Source: OPU3-GD-OMZ sp964515235
GTDB lineage: Bacteria > Pseudomonadota > Gammaproteobacteria > Methylococcales > Methylomonadaceae
Assembly (NCBI GenBank): GCA_964515235.1
Contig: CAZEVO010000003.1
Location: 20,006-84,005 of the forward strand
Reading direction: 5' to 3'
Length of the DNA: 64,000 bases
In this document: piece after piece, positions 8,541 through 17,045 of the stretch
Numbering within the stretch: the first letter of the stretch is position 1
Layout of the letters: each line of letters begins with the position of its first letter
Position numbers and translations under genes: made by a program
The notes under the pieces: model-generated
The model's database searches: none
What the model saw: only the letters and a program-made list of their open reading frames with translations
Told to the model about the DNA's origin: nothing

Positions 8541-9614
8541 TTATTCTTCTGTTATGGCTCCATGTTCCACGTGAAACATTTTATGATTGCTAAGCGTGGA
8601 ACCTTTTGCAAAGTTTTCTTTGTCTGTGGCCGTTAAAAAAACCTGTGCATTTATCTCATTCAAGCACCGAAACACCTTTTCTTTGCTATTAACATCTAAT
8701 TCAGCCATTAAATCATCCGCCAAAAAACACCCAAAAAATTGTTTTCTTTGCTGTAGCATTTTAATTTGCGCCATACTAAGGGCTAACACTAGGAGTTTTA
8801 ATTGTCCTCTGGAGACATAATCTTTGGCTTGTTTTTTTTTAACTAAAACACTGAGATCACCTCGATGAGGTCCTTGCCCAGTAAAACCATAGCGTAAATC
8901 TTTTTCTATTGAATTATGCAAGGATTGTTCGTACGTTAAAACAGGATCCCAACCTGTGTTTATTTTTATTTCTATTTCCGTTATCCCTAACAACTGTTTA
9001 CAAGCCTCTAAAAAAAAAGGTTTTAATTGATGAATGTAGTTGCAACGATATTCGTCGACCATTGTACCGTAATATGCGAGCTCAGGGTTCCATACCCTAA
9101 TTTCATTCAATAATCCTGTTTTAAGTGCTGCGTTTCGTTGTGTTAAAGCAATTTTAAACCGTCGCCAGATAGGCAAAAACTCAGGGTCTAAGTTAAAAAC
9201 ACCCCAGTCAATAAATTCTCGCCTTATTTGTGGTCCTGCGTCTAATATCCGATAACTTTTAGGATGAATGATTTGTAAAGGAAAACCATAAGCTATCTTT
9301 GCTTTTGATTTAACAGGTTTCTGATTGAGTCGTGTTATTAATTGTTGATGGTTATATTGAACACCAATCTTAATGTTTTTATCTTGTTGTTTTATGTCTC
9401 CTGAAACAACAAATTCTTTAGCATTATAATTAATAACTTTAGAAAGATTAGCCGAACGAAATGATTTTACTCGGCCTACTAAAAAAATTGCTTCTAGTAG
9501 TGCGCTTTTTCCACTGCCGTTCAAACCATAAATAAAATTAAATTTAAGTGATGGTTCTATCTGCGCATACTCAATATTCCTGACGTTATAAACATCAAGT
9601 TTTAACAATCCCAT
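8541..9614 (-). CDS. recF: DNA replication and repair protein RecF
   Basis: RecF is an SMC-like ATPase that loads RecA at single-strand gaps together with RecO and RecR. The 357 residues carry the Walker A loop YGLNGSGKSALLEAIF, the ABC-type signature region (YVSRGQLKLLVLALSMAQ) and Walker B CFLADDLMAELD. The final dozen residues, containing HKMFHVEH, are dictated by an embedded parS site and are probably a non-conserved tail. It lies ten bases after dnaN. No clear Shine-Dalgarno is visible, so coupling to dnaN is likely. Confidence 0.96.
   Translation of the reverse strand: MGLLKLDVYNVRNIEYAQIEPSLKFNFIYGLNGSGKSALLEAIFLVGRVKSFRSANLSKVINYNAKEFVVSGDIKQQDKNIKIGVQYNHQQLITRLNQKPVKSKAKIAYGFPLQIIHPKSYRILDAGPQIRREFIDWGVFNLDPEFLPIWRRFKIALTQRNAALKTGLLNEIRVWNPELAYYGTMVDEYRCNYIHQLKPFFLEACKQLLGITEIEIKINTGWDPVLTYEQSLHNSIEKDLRYGFTGQGPHRGDLSVLVKKKQAKDYVSRGQLKLLVLALSMAQIKMLQQRKQFFGCFLADDLMAELDVNSKEKVFRCLNEINAQVFLTATDKENFAKGSTLSNHKMFHVEHGAITEE
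8563..8578. other. parS site 2, inside the 3' end of recF
   Basis: This is a second exact TGTTCCACGTGAAACA, in the same orientation, whose start is 39 bp from that of site 1. It lies within the recF coding region, where its complement encodes Met-Phe-His-Val-Glu-His near the RecF C-terminus. Coding and centromere functions therefore share the same bases. Confidence 0.93.
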
Positions 9615-9624
9615 TATTCAACAA

Positions 9625-10725
9625 CTACAATCGCATCGGCATCACAATATACTGGTAACTTAAATCATTAGGGTCTTCAATAACACATGCGCTCATATTG
9701 CTCGATAAAGACAAATGAATAACGTCAGACTCAAGATTTGAAACCGCATCAGATAAGTATTGGGAATTGAAGGCAATAACAAATGGTTCACCTGAAAATT
9801 CAATAGTTAGATTTTCTTCTGCTTCCTCATGATCAGGGTTATACGCAGCTATTTTTAAGTTAGAGTCACTAAAATTTAACGACACACCTTTAAATTTTTC
9901 ATTAGATAAAATAGAAGCACGGGTTAATGCATCTTTAAAGTCTTTTCTATTAACCGGTATAACTGATTTAAAATCTTGTTGAAAAACTTTACTGAAATCT
10001 GGATATTTAGCATCTATTAATTTAACTGAAAAAGAAAGCTGTTCAAAATCCAACCGAACATTACTGGTTGATAATTGCAATGATAATAATTGTTCTGAAT
10101 CACTCAATAAACGACATAGTTCAATTACACCTTTCCTAGGAATAATAAAAGAAGCTTCAAGATCATTCGTTTCTGTCAATGGCTCATTAAAAAGCGCTAA
10201 CCGATGACCATCAGAAGCAACTAATTTTAATTGTTGGTTTGTTATGGTAACTAATATACCATTTAGATAATATCTAACATCTTGATTAGCCATACAAAAC
10301 AACGTTTTATTCAACGCTTTTTTTAACTGAAAAATAGGTAACAACATTGTTGTATGAAGATTTTTTTCATCAAACGCTGGATAATTAATAGCATCTAGTG
10401 TGGTTAAAGAAAAACGACTACGTCCAGAAGTGATTTTTAATTTTTCATTATCTAATTGAATATCAATTTTAGACTCTGGTGGCAATAAACGAATAATATC
10501 CAATATTTTACGTGCGGGTACGGTGATTTGACTGTCTTCCGTTTTATCAATAGATAATTCTGCTATTAGTTGTATTTCTAAATCTGAACCCGTTATTGTT
10601 AAAATCCCGGAATTAATTTTTAAAAGTACATTAGACAAAATTGGCATAGTTTGTCTTTTTTCAATAACATTTACGATTTGTTGTAACGGTAATAGAAAAA
10701 CTTCACGGTCAATCTTAAATTTCAT
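9625..10725 (-). CDS. dnaN: DNA polymerase III beta subunit (sliding clamp)
   Basis: DnaN forms the ring that tethers replicative polymerase to DNA. Its 366 residues equal the E. coli length. Conserved segments include the N-terminal MKFKIDREVFLLPLQQIVNV, the MPILSNVLL motif, the ATDGHRLAL-type LVASDGHRLALF, and the C-terminal IVMPMRL that forms part of the partner-binding pocket. It follows dnaA after 41 bases in the standard dnaA-dnaN-recF order. Confidence 0.98.
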   Translation of the reverse strand: MKFKIDREVFLLPLQQIVNVIEKRQTMPILSNVLLKINSGILTITGSDLEIQLIAELSIDKTEDSQITVPARKILDIIRLLPPESKIDIQLDNEKLKITSGRSRFSLTTLDAINYPAFDEKNLHTTMLLPIFQLKKALNKTLFCMANQDVRYYLNGILVTITNQQLKLVASDGHRLALFNEPLTETNDLEASFIIPRKGVIELCRLLSDSEQLLSLQLSTSNVRLDFEQLSFSVKLIDAKYPDFSKVFQQDFKSVIPVNRKDFKDALTRASILSNEKFKGVSLNFSDSNLKIAAYNPDHEEAEENLTIEFSGEPFVIAFNSQYLSDAVSNLESDVIHLSLSSNMSACVIEDPNDLSYQYIVMPMRL

Positions 10726-10766
10726 AATCCTTTTTTTTAATAGTTAAACACCTGCAATACTTTAAT

Positions 10767-12095
10767 TTAATGCGTTAGAATTCGAATTAAACTGGAATAA
10801 TCCTCTGACATTCTTGAATCAATTTCTTTTAACTCATTAATTTTTTTACACGCATTTATAACTGTAGTGTGATCTCTACCACCAAAAGATTCACCAATTT
10901 CTGGCAAACTATGACTGGTTAGTTCACGTGCAAGAGTCATTGCCATTTGACGGGGTCGCGTTATTGAGCGTGTTCTCTTTTTAGAATGTAAATCAGAAAC
11001 CCTTATTTTAAAATATTCAGCGACAGTTTTTTGAATATTATCGATATGAACTAACTTGTCTTGAATAGCAATCAAATCATTTAAAACTTCTTTAGTGAAG
11101 CCAATCGTTATTTCTTTTCCAGTGAAATGTGAATTTGCAATAACACGTCGTAAAGCACCTTCAAGATCCCTCACATTAGAAGGTATTCTTTTACCTATGA
11201 AAAAGGCAACTTCCTGAGGTAAATCAATTTTGACATTAGCCGCTTTAGACATAAGAATCGCAGCTCTTGTTTCTAAATCAGGCGGGTCTATTGAAACGGG
11301 TAATCCCCACCCAAACCTTGATTTTAACCTATCTTCTAGACCATTGATCTCTTTTGGGAATTTATCAGATGTTAAAACAATTTGATGCTTATTTTCTAGT
11401 AACGTATTAAACGTATGAAAAAATTCTTCTTGTGAACGTTCTTTACCGGCAAAAAACTGAATATCATCAATTAACAAAACATCAATACTACGGTAAAAAT
11501 TTTTAAATGCAGACATTGTGTTGTGTTGTAAGGCTTTTACCATATCTTGAACAAATCGTTCAGAATGTAAATAAATAATTTTGGCATTAGGTTTATTAAC
11601 TAAAACATTATTACCAATTGCATGCATTAAGTGAGTCTTTCCCAATCCAGAACTGCCGTAAATTAATAAGGGGTTGTAAGCTTCACCAATATTTTCAGTA
11701 ACTTGTGTAGCAGCTGCTTTAGCTAACTGATTAGATTTACCAACAATGAAATTTTCAAAATTAAATTGTTTATTTAAATTGCTGGTAATTAGGTTTTTAG
11801 ATGTTTTGTTAACAAAATTTGGTTTTTTTATATCAACAACTTCTTTAGGTTGGTTTTGTCTAGTCCCTATTTCTATTTTAACTGTTGTGATCTCATTATT
11901 TAAATCATCAATAATTTCCTGAATTCGAGGAAGGTAATGTTGTTTAACCCAATCAAGAACAAAATGATTAGGAGCTAATAAAGTAAAAATAGAATCCTTT
12001 TCAATAGATTGTAATGGCCTAATCCAGGTATTAAATTCTTGAGAAGGTAATTCTTGTTCTAATAGTGATGTAATTTGAGTCCAAATGGTTGACAT
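10767..12095 (-). CDS. dnaA: Chromosomal replication initiator DnaA
   Basis: DnaA is an AAA+ protein that binds DnaA boxes and melts oriC. The start at 12095 (MSTIWTQITSLLEQ) matches the family. The upstream in-frame ATG at 12110 adds only five residues. Domain I (FNTWIRPLQSI) is followed by a short linker, the AAA+ core (GSSGLGKTHLMHAIG, LLIDDIQFFAGK) and the C-terminal DNA-binding helix with GGRDHTTVINACKKI. The product is 442 residues. It is divergent from rpmH, with the putative origin between them. Confidence 0.98.
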   Translation of the reverse strand: MSTIWTQITSLLEQELPSQEFNTWIRPLQSIEKDSIFTLLAPNHFVLDWVKQHYLPRIQEIIDDLNNEITTVKIEIGTRQNQPKEVVDIKKPNFVNKTSKNLITSNLNKQFNFENFIVGKSNQLAKAAATQVTENIGEAYNPLLIYGSSGLGKTHLMHAIGNNVLVNKPNAKIIYLHSERFVQDMVKALQHNTMSAFKNFYRSIDVLLIDDIQFFAGKERSQEEFFHTFNTLLENKHQIVLTSDKFPKEINGLEDRLKSRFGWGLPVSIDPPDLETRAAILMSKAANVKIDLPQEVAFFIGKRIPSNVRDLEGALRRVIANSHFTGKEITIGFTKEVLNDLIAIQDKLVHIDNIQKTVAEYFKIRVSDLHSKKRTRSITRPRQMAMTLARELTSHSLPEIGESFGGRDHTTVINACKKINELKEIDSRMSEDYSSLIRILTH

Positions 12096-12122
12096 AAAAT
12101 AATTGATCAAGTTTTAATTATA

Positions 12123-12146
12123 AATATATCTTTTAAAAGATATATT
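12123..12146. repeat. 24-bp perfect AT palindrome beside dnaA
   Basis: AATATATCTTTT is followed directly by its exact complement, with no spacer. It lies 28 bp upstream of the dnaA start codon inside the putative origin. It could be an unwinding or regulator-binding element, and it would overlap the dnaA leader. Confidence 0.55.
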
Positions 12147-12262
12147 ATTGTTATTAGTGAAGAGTAAATCTGTCTATAAGTTGAAAAAAACCTTATTAAA
12201 CAGTACCTTAAGAATATAAATACCCTGTATATATAAACCTAAAATAAGTGTTGATAAAAAGA

Positions 12263-12292
12263 GGATAACTTTTTTATTAAAAGTTATCCACA
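12263..12292. repeat. Inverted repeat containing the perfect DnaA box
   Basis: GGATAACTTTT at 12263-12273 and its exact complement at 12279-12289 flank a 5-base spacer. The right arm is part of the perfect DnaA box TTATCCACA (12284-12292). The left arm makes an imperfect box facing the other way. The arrangement suggests two DnaA protomers bound in opposite orientation. Confidence 0.6.
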
Positions 12293-12457
12293 GTTTACCA
12301 AAAGGAAACAAGCCGATGATTAAATTTATTTTATTAACAGTGAGCTTGATTAGATAAAAACTCATTGAATAAGGTTCTATTGACATGATTTGATGAAATG
12401 GACTAAAATTAAGGGTTTATTGATCCATTTCGGATTCTTATTTATCAGGTTAAAAAA

Positions 12458-12592
12458 ATGAAAAGAACATATCAACCGAGCAAATTAAAAAGAGCACGTA
12501 CCCATGGTTTTAGATCTCGTATGAGTACACCTGGAGGTCGTCGGGTAATTAATGCTCGTAGAGCGAAAGGTCGTGCTAGTTTAACTGTGTAA
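12458..12592 (+). CDS. rpmH: 50S ribosomal protein L34
   Basis: This 44-residue basic protein reads MKRTYQPSKLKRARTHGFRS and then RMSTPGGRRVINARRAKGR, a full-length bacterial L34. It sits at the edge of the origin region as the first gene of rpmH-rnpA-yidD-yidC-mnmE, the conserved order in bacteria. Its stop codon is directly followed by the rnpA start, implying coupled translation. Confidence 0.98.
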   Translation: MKRTYQPSKLKRARTHGFRSRMSTPGGRRVINARRAKGRASLTV

Positions 12593-12958
12593 TTGGTTAT
12601 TCAGAAGTTTGATTTTCCCTCGCGGGTAAGGTTAAAAAAACCAAATCAATTTAAATATGTATTTGATTTACCAATTAGGTCAACAGATAGATATTTTACG
12701 GTGTTAGCAAGGAAGAATAAGTTAAATTTTTCACGATTAGGTTTGGCAATATCAAAGAAAAATATAAAAAAAGCTACGGATAGAAATAAGATTAAACGAA
12801 TGATTCGTGAAAATTTTAGAAAAAAACAGCATTTATTAGGTGCCATTGATTTTGTAGTACTAACCAGATATCAAACTAGTGATGTAAGTATGGAGCGATT
12901 ACAAGTTTCTCTTGAAAAACATTGGCAAAATTTAACAATTAAATGCGGTTCTTATTAA
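12593..12958 (+). CDS. rnpA: Ribonuclease P protein component
   Basis: RnpA binds the catalytic RNase P RNA and helps it mature tRNA 5' ends. The 121-residue basic protein has the family core SRLGLAISKKNIKKATDRN and the RNR motif in RNKIKRMIRENFR. The TTG start at 12593 abuts the rpmH stop. An alternative internal start would remove the conserved FDFPSRVRLKKPNQF strand, so TTG is preferred. The 3' end overlaps yidD by 16 bases. Confidence 0.95.
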   Translation: MVIQKFDFPSRVRLKKPNQFKYVFDLPIRSTDRYFTVLARKNKLNFSRLGLAISKKNIKKATDRNKIKRMIRENFRKKQHLLGAIDFVVLTRYQTSDVSMERLQVSLEKHWQNLTIKCGSY

Positions 12959-13164
12959 TTCAGTTAATTAGAATTTATAAGTATTTTATTAGTCCTTTAC
13001 TGGGTAATAATTGTCGTTTTTATCCAAGTTGTTCAAGTTATGCAGTAGATGCACTTGAACAACATGGAGTGATAATAGGCCTATTTTTAATCATAAAAAG
13101 AATAGTGAAATGTCAGCCTTTTCATGAAGGTGGTATTGACCACGTTCCCAAAAAAAATCGGTAA
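12943..13164 (+). CDS. yidD: Membrane protein insertion efficiency factor YidD
   Basis: This 73-residue YidD-family protein has an amphipathic N-terminus and the family motif NNCRFYPSCSSYAVDALEQH, with three conserved cysteines in all (the third in KCQPFHEGG). It assists YidC-dependent membrane insertion at the inner membrane. It overlaps the end of rnpA and ends five bases before yidC, as in most bacteria. Confidence 0.95.
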   Translation: MRFLLIQLIRIYKYFISPLLGNNCRFYPSCSSYAVDALEQHGVIIGLFLIIKRIVKCQPFHEGGIDHVPKKNR

Positions 13165-13169
13165 AAAGA

Positions 13170-14873
13170 ATGCAAAATATTAGGTTTTTATTAATACTCT
13201 TACTAGGACTCATGAGCGTAATGCTCTATGAAAATTGGCAGACTGATTATGTTATTAATCCAGCAGTTGAAGCTGCAAAGCAAGCAAAGTTATTAGAAGA
13301 GAATGGTGGTGTACCGGTTTCTACTGATCTAAATGGTAATGTATTATCGGCAATATCCGATCGTATAATTACAGTTACTACTGATGTCTATCAATTACAA
13401 ATTGATACTAAAGGTGGGACATTACAAAATTTAGATTTATTGAAATATCCTAAACATAGTGCACAAGAATATGACGGTTGGGAACGTTTATTAAAAGAAA
13501 ATTTCGGTATAACTTGGTTACCTGAAACAGAAGAATATTCTACTGATGAAGTGATTCGTTTACTTGACAGTAGTAATAAGAAATTATTTTTGGCTCAAAG
13601 TGGATTAATGGGTAGCAACAGTACTGCTCCTAATCATCATGCATTATTGAAAGCATCACAAAAAGAATACACATTATCTGATGATGAAGATACGTTAAAA
13701 GTTCCTTTAATATGGACTGACGATAATGGCGTCGAGGTAATAAAAACATTTGTTTTTACTCGTGGGAGTTACGTAATAGGACTTGAACAAGAAATTGTAA
13801 ATAATTCCAATAGAACATGGCAAGGAAGACAATATAGCCAATTACTGAGAAAACCATTAGAAGATGATGGCAATAATAAGAACTTTATTCGGACTTATGA
13901 AGGACCTGTTCTATATTCAACGGAAGAAAAATACGAAAAAATTGATTATGATGATATGAATGCATCGGATTTAAGTCGTAAAAATATTGGTGGATGGTCA
14001 GCGATGATTCAACATTATTTTGCTACTGCTTGGGTTCCACCAGAAAAAGAAGAAAATCATTTTTACAGTAAAACATTAGAAGACTTACGTTATGTAATTG
14101 GATCTTATTCGAAATTAGTAACAATTGAACCATTAGAACGAACCACATTAGTTTCTAAGCTATTTATTGGTCCAAAATTACAACCAGTAATGGAAGAAGT
14201 TTCTGAAGGGTTAGAACTCACAGTAGACTATGGTTTTTTAACCTTTTTGGGTAAACCAATTTTTTGGTTATTGATCCATATTCAGGAATACGTAGTCAAT
14301 TGGGGACTTGCTATTCTAGGTGTTACATTATGTATTAAGGCATTATTTTATCGGTTGTCAAAATCAAGCTATACTTCAATGGCTAGAATGAGAAAAGTAC
14401 AACCCAAATTAACGTTATTAAAAGAATCTTGTGGGGATGACAAGCAACGTTTTAATACAGAAATGATGGCTTTATATAAAAGGGAAAAGGTGAATCCACT
14501 AGGTGGCTGTTTTCCCATTTTGATACAAATCCCAGTATTTATTTCATTGTATTGGGTTTTAATTGAAACTGTTGAAATTAGACAAGCACCTTTTGCTGGC
14601 TGGTTAATTGATTTGTCAGTTCAGGACCCTTATTATTTATTACCAGTACTAATGGGTATAACGATGAAGCTTCAACAATTGTTAAATCCACCACCAATTG
14701 ATCCGATACAAGCAAAAATAATGAAAATGTTTCCTTATATTTTCACTGTATTTTTTCTATTTTTCCCATCCGGTTTAGTTTTATATTGGGTTTGTAATAA
14801 TACCTTATCATTTTTACAACAATGGTATATTACTCGACAACTTGAAAAGAATGATCCAGATTACGTTGCATAA
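13170..14873 (+). CDS. yidC: Membrane protein insertase YidC
   Basis: YidC inserts membrane proteins alone or with SecYEG. The 567-residue length and layout follow the gram-negative type. One N-terminal membrane helix (RFLLILLLGLMSVMLYENW) is followed by a large periplasmic beta domain of about 300 residues. Five C-terminal helices then include LAILGVTLCIKALFYRLS, the NPLGGCFPILIQIPVFISLY hairpin and FPSGLVLYWVCNNTLSFLQQ. It is part of the rpmH-to-mnmE operon. Confidence 0.97.
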   Translation: MQNIRFLLILLLGLMSVMLYENWQTDYVINPAVEAAKQAKLLEENGGVPVSTDLNGNVLSAISDRIITVTTDVYQLQIDTKGGTLQNLDLLKYPKHSAQEYDGWERLLKENFGITWLPETEEYSTDEVIRLLDSSNKKLFLAQSGLMGSNSTAPNHHALLKASQKEYTLSDDEDTLKVPLIWTDDNGVEVIKTFVFTRGSYVIGLEQEIVNNSNRTWQGRQYSQLLRKPLEDDGNNKNFIRTYEGPVLYSTEEKYEKIDYDDMNASDLSRKNIGGWSAMIQHYFATAWVPPEKEENHFYSKTLEDLRYVIGSYSKLVTIEPLERTTLVSKLFIGPKLQPVMEEVSEGLELTVDYGFLTFLGKPIFWLLIHIQEYVVNWGLAILGVTLCIKALFYRLSKSSYTSMARMRKVQPKLTLLKESCGDDKQRFNTEMMALYKREKVNPLGGCFPILIQIPVFISLYWVLIETVEIRQAPFAGWLIDLSVQDPYYLLPVLMGITMKLQQLLNPPPIDPIQAKIMKMFPYIFTVFFLFFPSGLVLYWVCNNTLSFLQQWYITRQLEKNDPDYVA

Positions 14874-14887
14874 TATTATCGACCAAA

Positions 14888-16231
14888 TTGTTTGAAGATA
14901 CGATAGCTGCAATAGCAACCCCTTTTGGTAAAGGCGGGGTTGCTATTATTAGAATTTCAGGTTCACAAAGCTACACTATTGTTCAATTATTAACTTCAAT
15001 TAAACCACAAGCACGTAAAGCTTTATTTACATCATTTTATGATGCCAGTGAAAACATTATTGATTCTGGTATTTGTATTTATTTCCAGGCTCCAAATTCT
15101 TATACCGGCGAGGATATTGTAGAAATACAAGGTCATGGTGGTATTGTTGTTATAAATATGCTTTTAAAGCGTATTATTTCTTTAGGTGCAAGGCTTGCAA
15201 AACCAGGTGAATTTACTGAACGCGCTTTCTTAAATAATAAATTAGATTTAACACAAGCGGAAGCAGTTGCAGATATTATAGAAAGTACGACAGAACATTC
15301 TGTTCGATCAGCTCAGCGATCTCTCCAAGGTACTTTTTCAAAATTAATTTATGAACTTGTCCATGAACTTACTGAATTAAGAATTTATGTTGAAGCAGCA
15401 ATAGATTTTGTTGACGAAGAAATTGATTTTTTAAATGAAGGCGGTATAGAGGAACGTATTCAAAGCGTACGTGATCAAATTGAATTAGTTTTAGCTAATG
15501 CAAAAAAAGGTCAGTTATTACGTGAAGGGATTTCAGTAGTATTAGTTGGTAAACCCAATGCTGGTAAATCTAGTTTACTTAATGCTTTAACAGGTGAAGA
15601 TACTGCAATAGTAACCGATGTTGCAGGTACAACACGCGATGTATTGAAAGAAAATATTCAATTGGACGGATTACCGTTACACATAATTGATACGGCAGGA
15701 ATTCATGATAGTGATAATTTAATTGAACTAGAAGGTATACGGAGAGCCCATAAAGAAATTAGACAATCCGATAAGATTTTAATTATCCATGATGTTAGAG
15801 ATCAAGAAGGAATTAATGAATTAATGGAACAATTAGAAAGTAAGCCAACTAATCGTGTCATTATTTTTAATAAAATTGATTTAGTTAATGAACCAGCAAA
15901 AATTATTTATTCAAATGATGGCGATCAAATTTTTCTCTCAATAAAAACAGAGGAAGGTCTTAATTTACTAACTGAATATTTAAAAAAGAGTGTTGGTTAT
16001 GATGAAAATCAAGAAGCTGTGTTTATCGCTCGTCAACGTCATGTTAATTCGCTATCAGAAGCATTAGTCTCAATAAATAATGGTTTAATTCAGTTACAAG
16101 AAAACCAAGCAGGTGAGATAATTGCAGAAGAATTACGATTAGCACAAAATCATTTAGGTGAAATTACCGGTAAAATTTCATCAGATGATTTATTAGGAAA
16201 AATATTTTCAAATTTTTGTATTGGTAAATAA
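14888..16231 (+). CDS. mnmE: tRNA uridine-5-carboxymethylaminomethyl modification GTPase MnmE
   Basis: With MnmG it forms cmnm5U/nm5U at the tRNA wobble position. The 447 residues have the N-terminal formyl-THF-binding domain (DTIAAIATPFGKGGVAIIRI), a helical domain with an inserted G domain (GKPNAGKSSLLN, DVAGTTRD, DTAGIH, NKID), and the C-terminal FCIGK, whose cysteine is typical. The start is TTG at 14888. MnmG, RsmG and ParAB, which often follow in gammaproteobacteria, are not adjacent here; the gene is convergent with the small ORF behind lexA. Confidence 0.96.
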   Translation: MFEDTIAAIATPFGKGGVAIIRISGSQSYTIVQLLTSIKPQARKALFTSFYDASENIIDSGICIYFQAPNSYTGEDIVEIQGHGGIVVINMLLKRIISLGARLAKPGEFTERAFLNNKLDLTQAEAVADIIESTTEHSVRSAQRSLQGTFSKLIYELVHELTELRIYVEAAIDFVDEEIDFLNEGGIEERIQSVRDQIELVLANAKKGQLLREGISVVLVGKPNAGKSSLLNALTGEDTAIVTDVAGTTRDVLKENIQLDGLPLHIIDTAGIHDSDNLIELEGIRRAHKEIRQSDKILIIHDVRDQEGINELMEQLESKPTNRVIIFNKIDLVNEPAKIIYSNDGDQIFLSIKTEEGLNLLTEYLKKSVGYDENQEAVFIARQRHVNSLSEALVSINNGLIQLQENQAGEIIAEELRLAQNHLGEITGKISSDDLLGKIFSNFCIGK

Positions 16232-16235
16232 AATA

Positions 16236-16388
16236 TTACCAATTAGCACCTGCTAATAAGAAAAAAATAACAGTTGTCACGCTTACTAATAACTGTAATA
16301 ACTCGTCTGATATTGTTAAATTTTCATCATTCATTAAATCATTGATGCGGTTGTTAACTTGGTCTTGCATGTGAATTTTTGTAATCAT
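16236..16388 (-). CDS. 50-residue single-span membrane protein downstream of lexA
   Basis: An ATG at 16388 is preceded by AAAGGAAA at good spacing and opens a 50-codon frame ending four bases from the convergent mnmE stop. The N-terminal half is polar (MITKIHMQDQVNNRINDLMN). The C-terminal half is one hydrophobic helix (LLQLLVSVTTVIFFLLAGAN followed by W). The gene starts 18 bases after the lexA stop on the same strand, so it is probably co-transcribed with lexA and DNA-damage controlled. I do not recognise a family. Small membrane proteins in SOS units include division inhibitors and toxins, but no such function is shown here. Confidence 0.6.
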   Translation of the reverse strand: MITKIHMQDQVNNRINDLMNDENLTISDELLQLLVSVTTVIFFLLAGANW

Positions 16389-16405
16389 ATTAATTTTCCT
16401 TTGTT

Positions 16406-17041
16406 TTAGTGACAATAACTACGCATTTGACCGACTAATACGCCTTGAATTTGTACATTATCTGGATCAAAAGACATCGGTTGCATTTCTTTGTTAGCTG
16501 GTTTAAGTATGGTTTTTTTTGGTGTTTGTTCAATAATTTTTAAAGTAACTTCATCATTGTTTACGAGAGCAACAATAATGTCCCCGTTTTTAGCATAATT
16601 TCTTTTTTCTATAATGACCCAGTCATCATTAAAAATACCTAACTCAATCATTGAATCACCAGATACCTGTAGTGCATAACATTCATTTTCTGTTTTTAAT
16701 TGTTTTGGAATTACAATTTTTGAATCATTTGTTATTGCTTGAAGTGGTAGACCGGCAGCAATTTTTCCTAAATACGGAATAGTATTATTGCTTGATGATT
16801 TAAGAACGGTTTTATTATTTTTTTTAGTTAGTCTAATACCTCGTTGTTGACGATTTGAAGGTTCGACTAGTTTGGCTTCAACTAAATGTTGAATATGTTT
16901 ATGCAGAGAACCACGAGAACTTAACCCTAAAGCTGAACAAATTTCAGCCAGAGTTGGTGGGATTTCACTCACTTGATAATGTTTAACGAGAAACTGATAT
17001 ATTTCTTGTTGTTTACGTGTTAATGGTTGATAGTCTGACAT
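16406..17041 (-). CDS. lexA: LexA repressor (SOS regulator) with a divergent recognition helix
   Basis: LexA represses DNA-damage genes and cleaves itself when RecA filaments form. The product is 211 residues. The self-cleavage site (KIAAGLP), the catalytic serine (SGDSMIELGIFNDD) and the catalytic lysine (NNDEVTLKI) are all present, so it should be autoproteolytic. The N-terminal winged helix is LexA-like (LTRKQQEIYQFL, PPTLAEICSALGLSS). Its recognition helix reads RGSLHKHIQHLVEA, unlike the SPNAAEEHLKAL of E. coli, which implies a different operator. A matching candidate operator lies just upstream. Confidence 0.93.
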   Translation of the reverse strand: MSDYQPLTRKQQEIYQFLVKHYQVSEIPPTLAEICSALGLSSRGSLHKHIQHLVEAKLVEPSNRQQRGIRLTKKNNKTVLKSSSNNTIPYLGKIAAGLPLQAITNDSKIVIPKQLKTENECYALQVSGDSMIELGIFNDDWVIIEKRNYAKNGDIIVALVNNDEVTLKIIEQTPKKTILKPANKEMQPMSFDPDNVQIQGVLVGQMRSYCH

Positions 17042-17045
17042 TTAT

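Larger units (their letters stand above)
12096..12457. other. Probable origin of replication (oriC) between dnaA and rpmH
   Basis: This very AT-rich segment of about 360 bp separates divergent dnaA and rpmH and holds no convincing gene. It contains one perfect DnaA box (TTATCCACA at 12284-12292), a facing imperfect box at 12260-12268, and a near-match TTATAGACA on the minus strand at 12171-12179. A 24-bp perfect palindrome and long A/T runs suit an unwinding element. The dnaA and rpmH promoters must also lie here. Position and boxes support origin identity. The low number of good boxes means a second box cluster elsewhere cannot be excluded. Confidence 0.7.

Noticed and set aside
10917..10932. 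Possible third parS around TTCACGTG inside dnaA
   Set aside because: Only the central CACGTG region matches; the flanks (TAGTTCACGTGCAAGA) diverge too far from the 16-mer.
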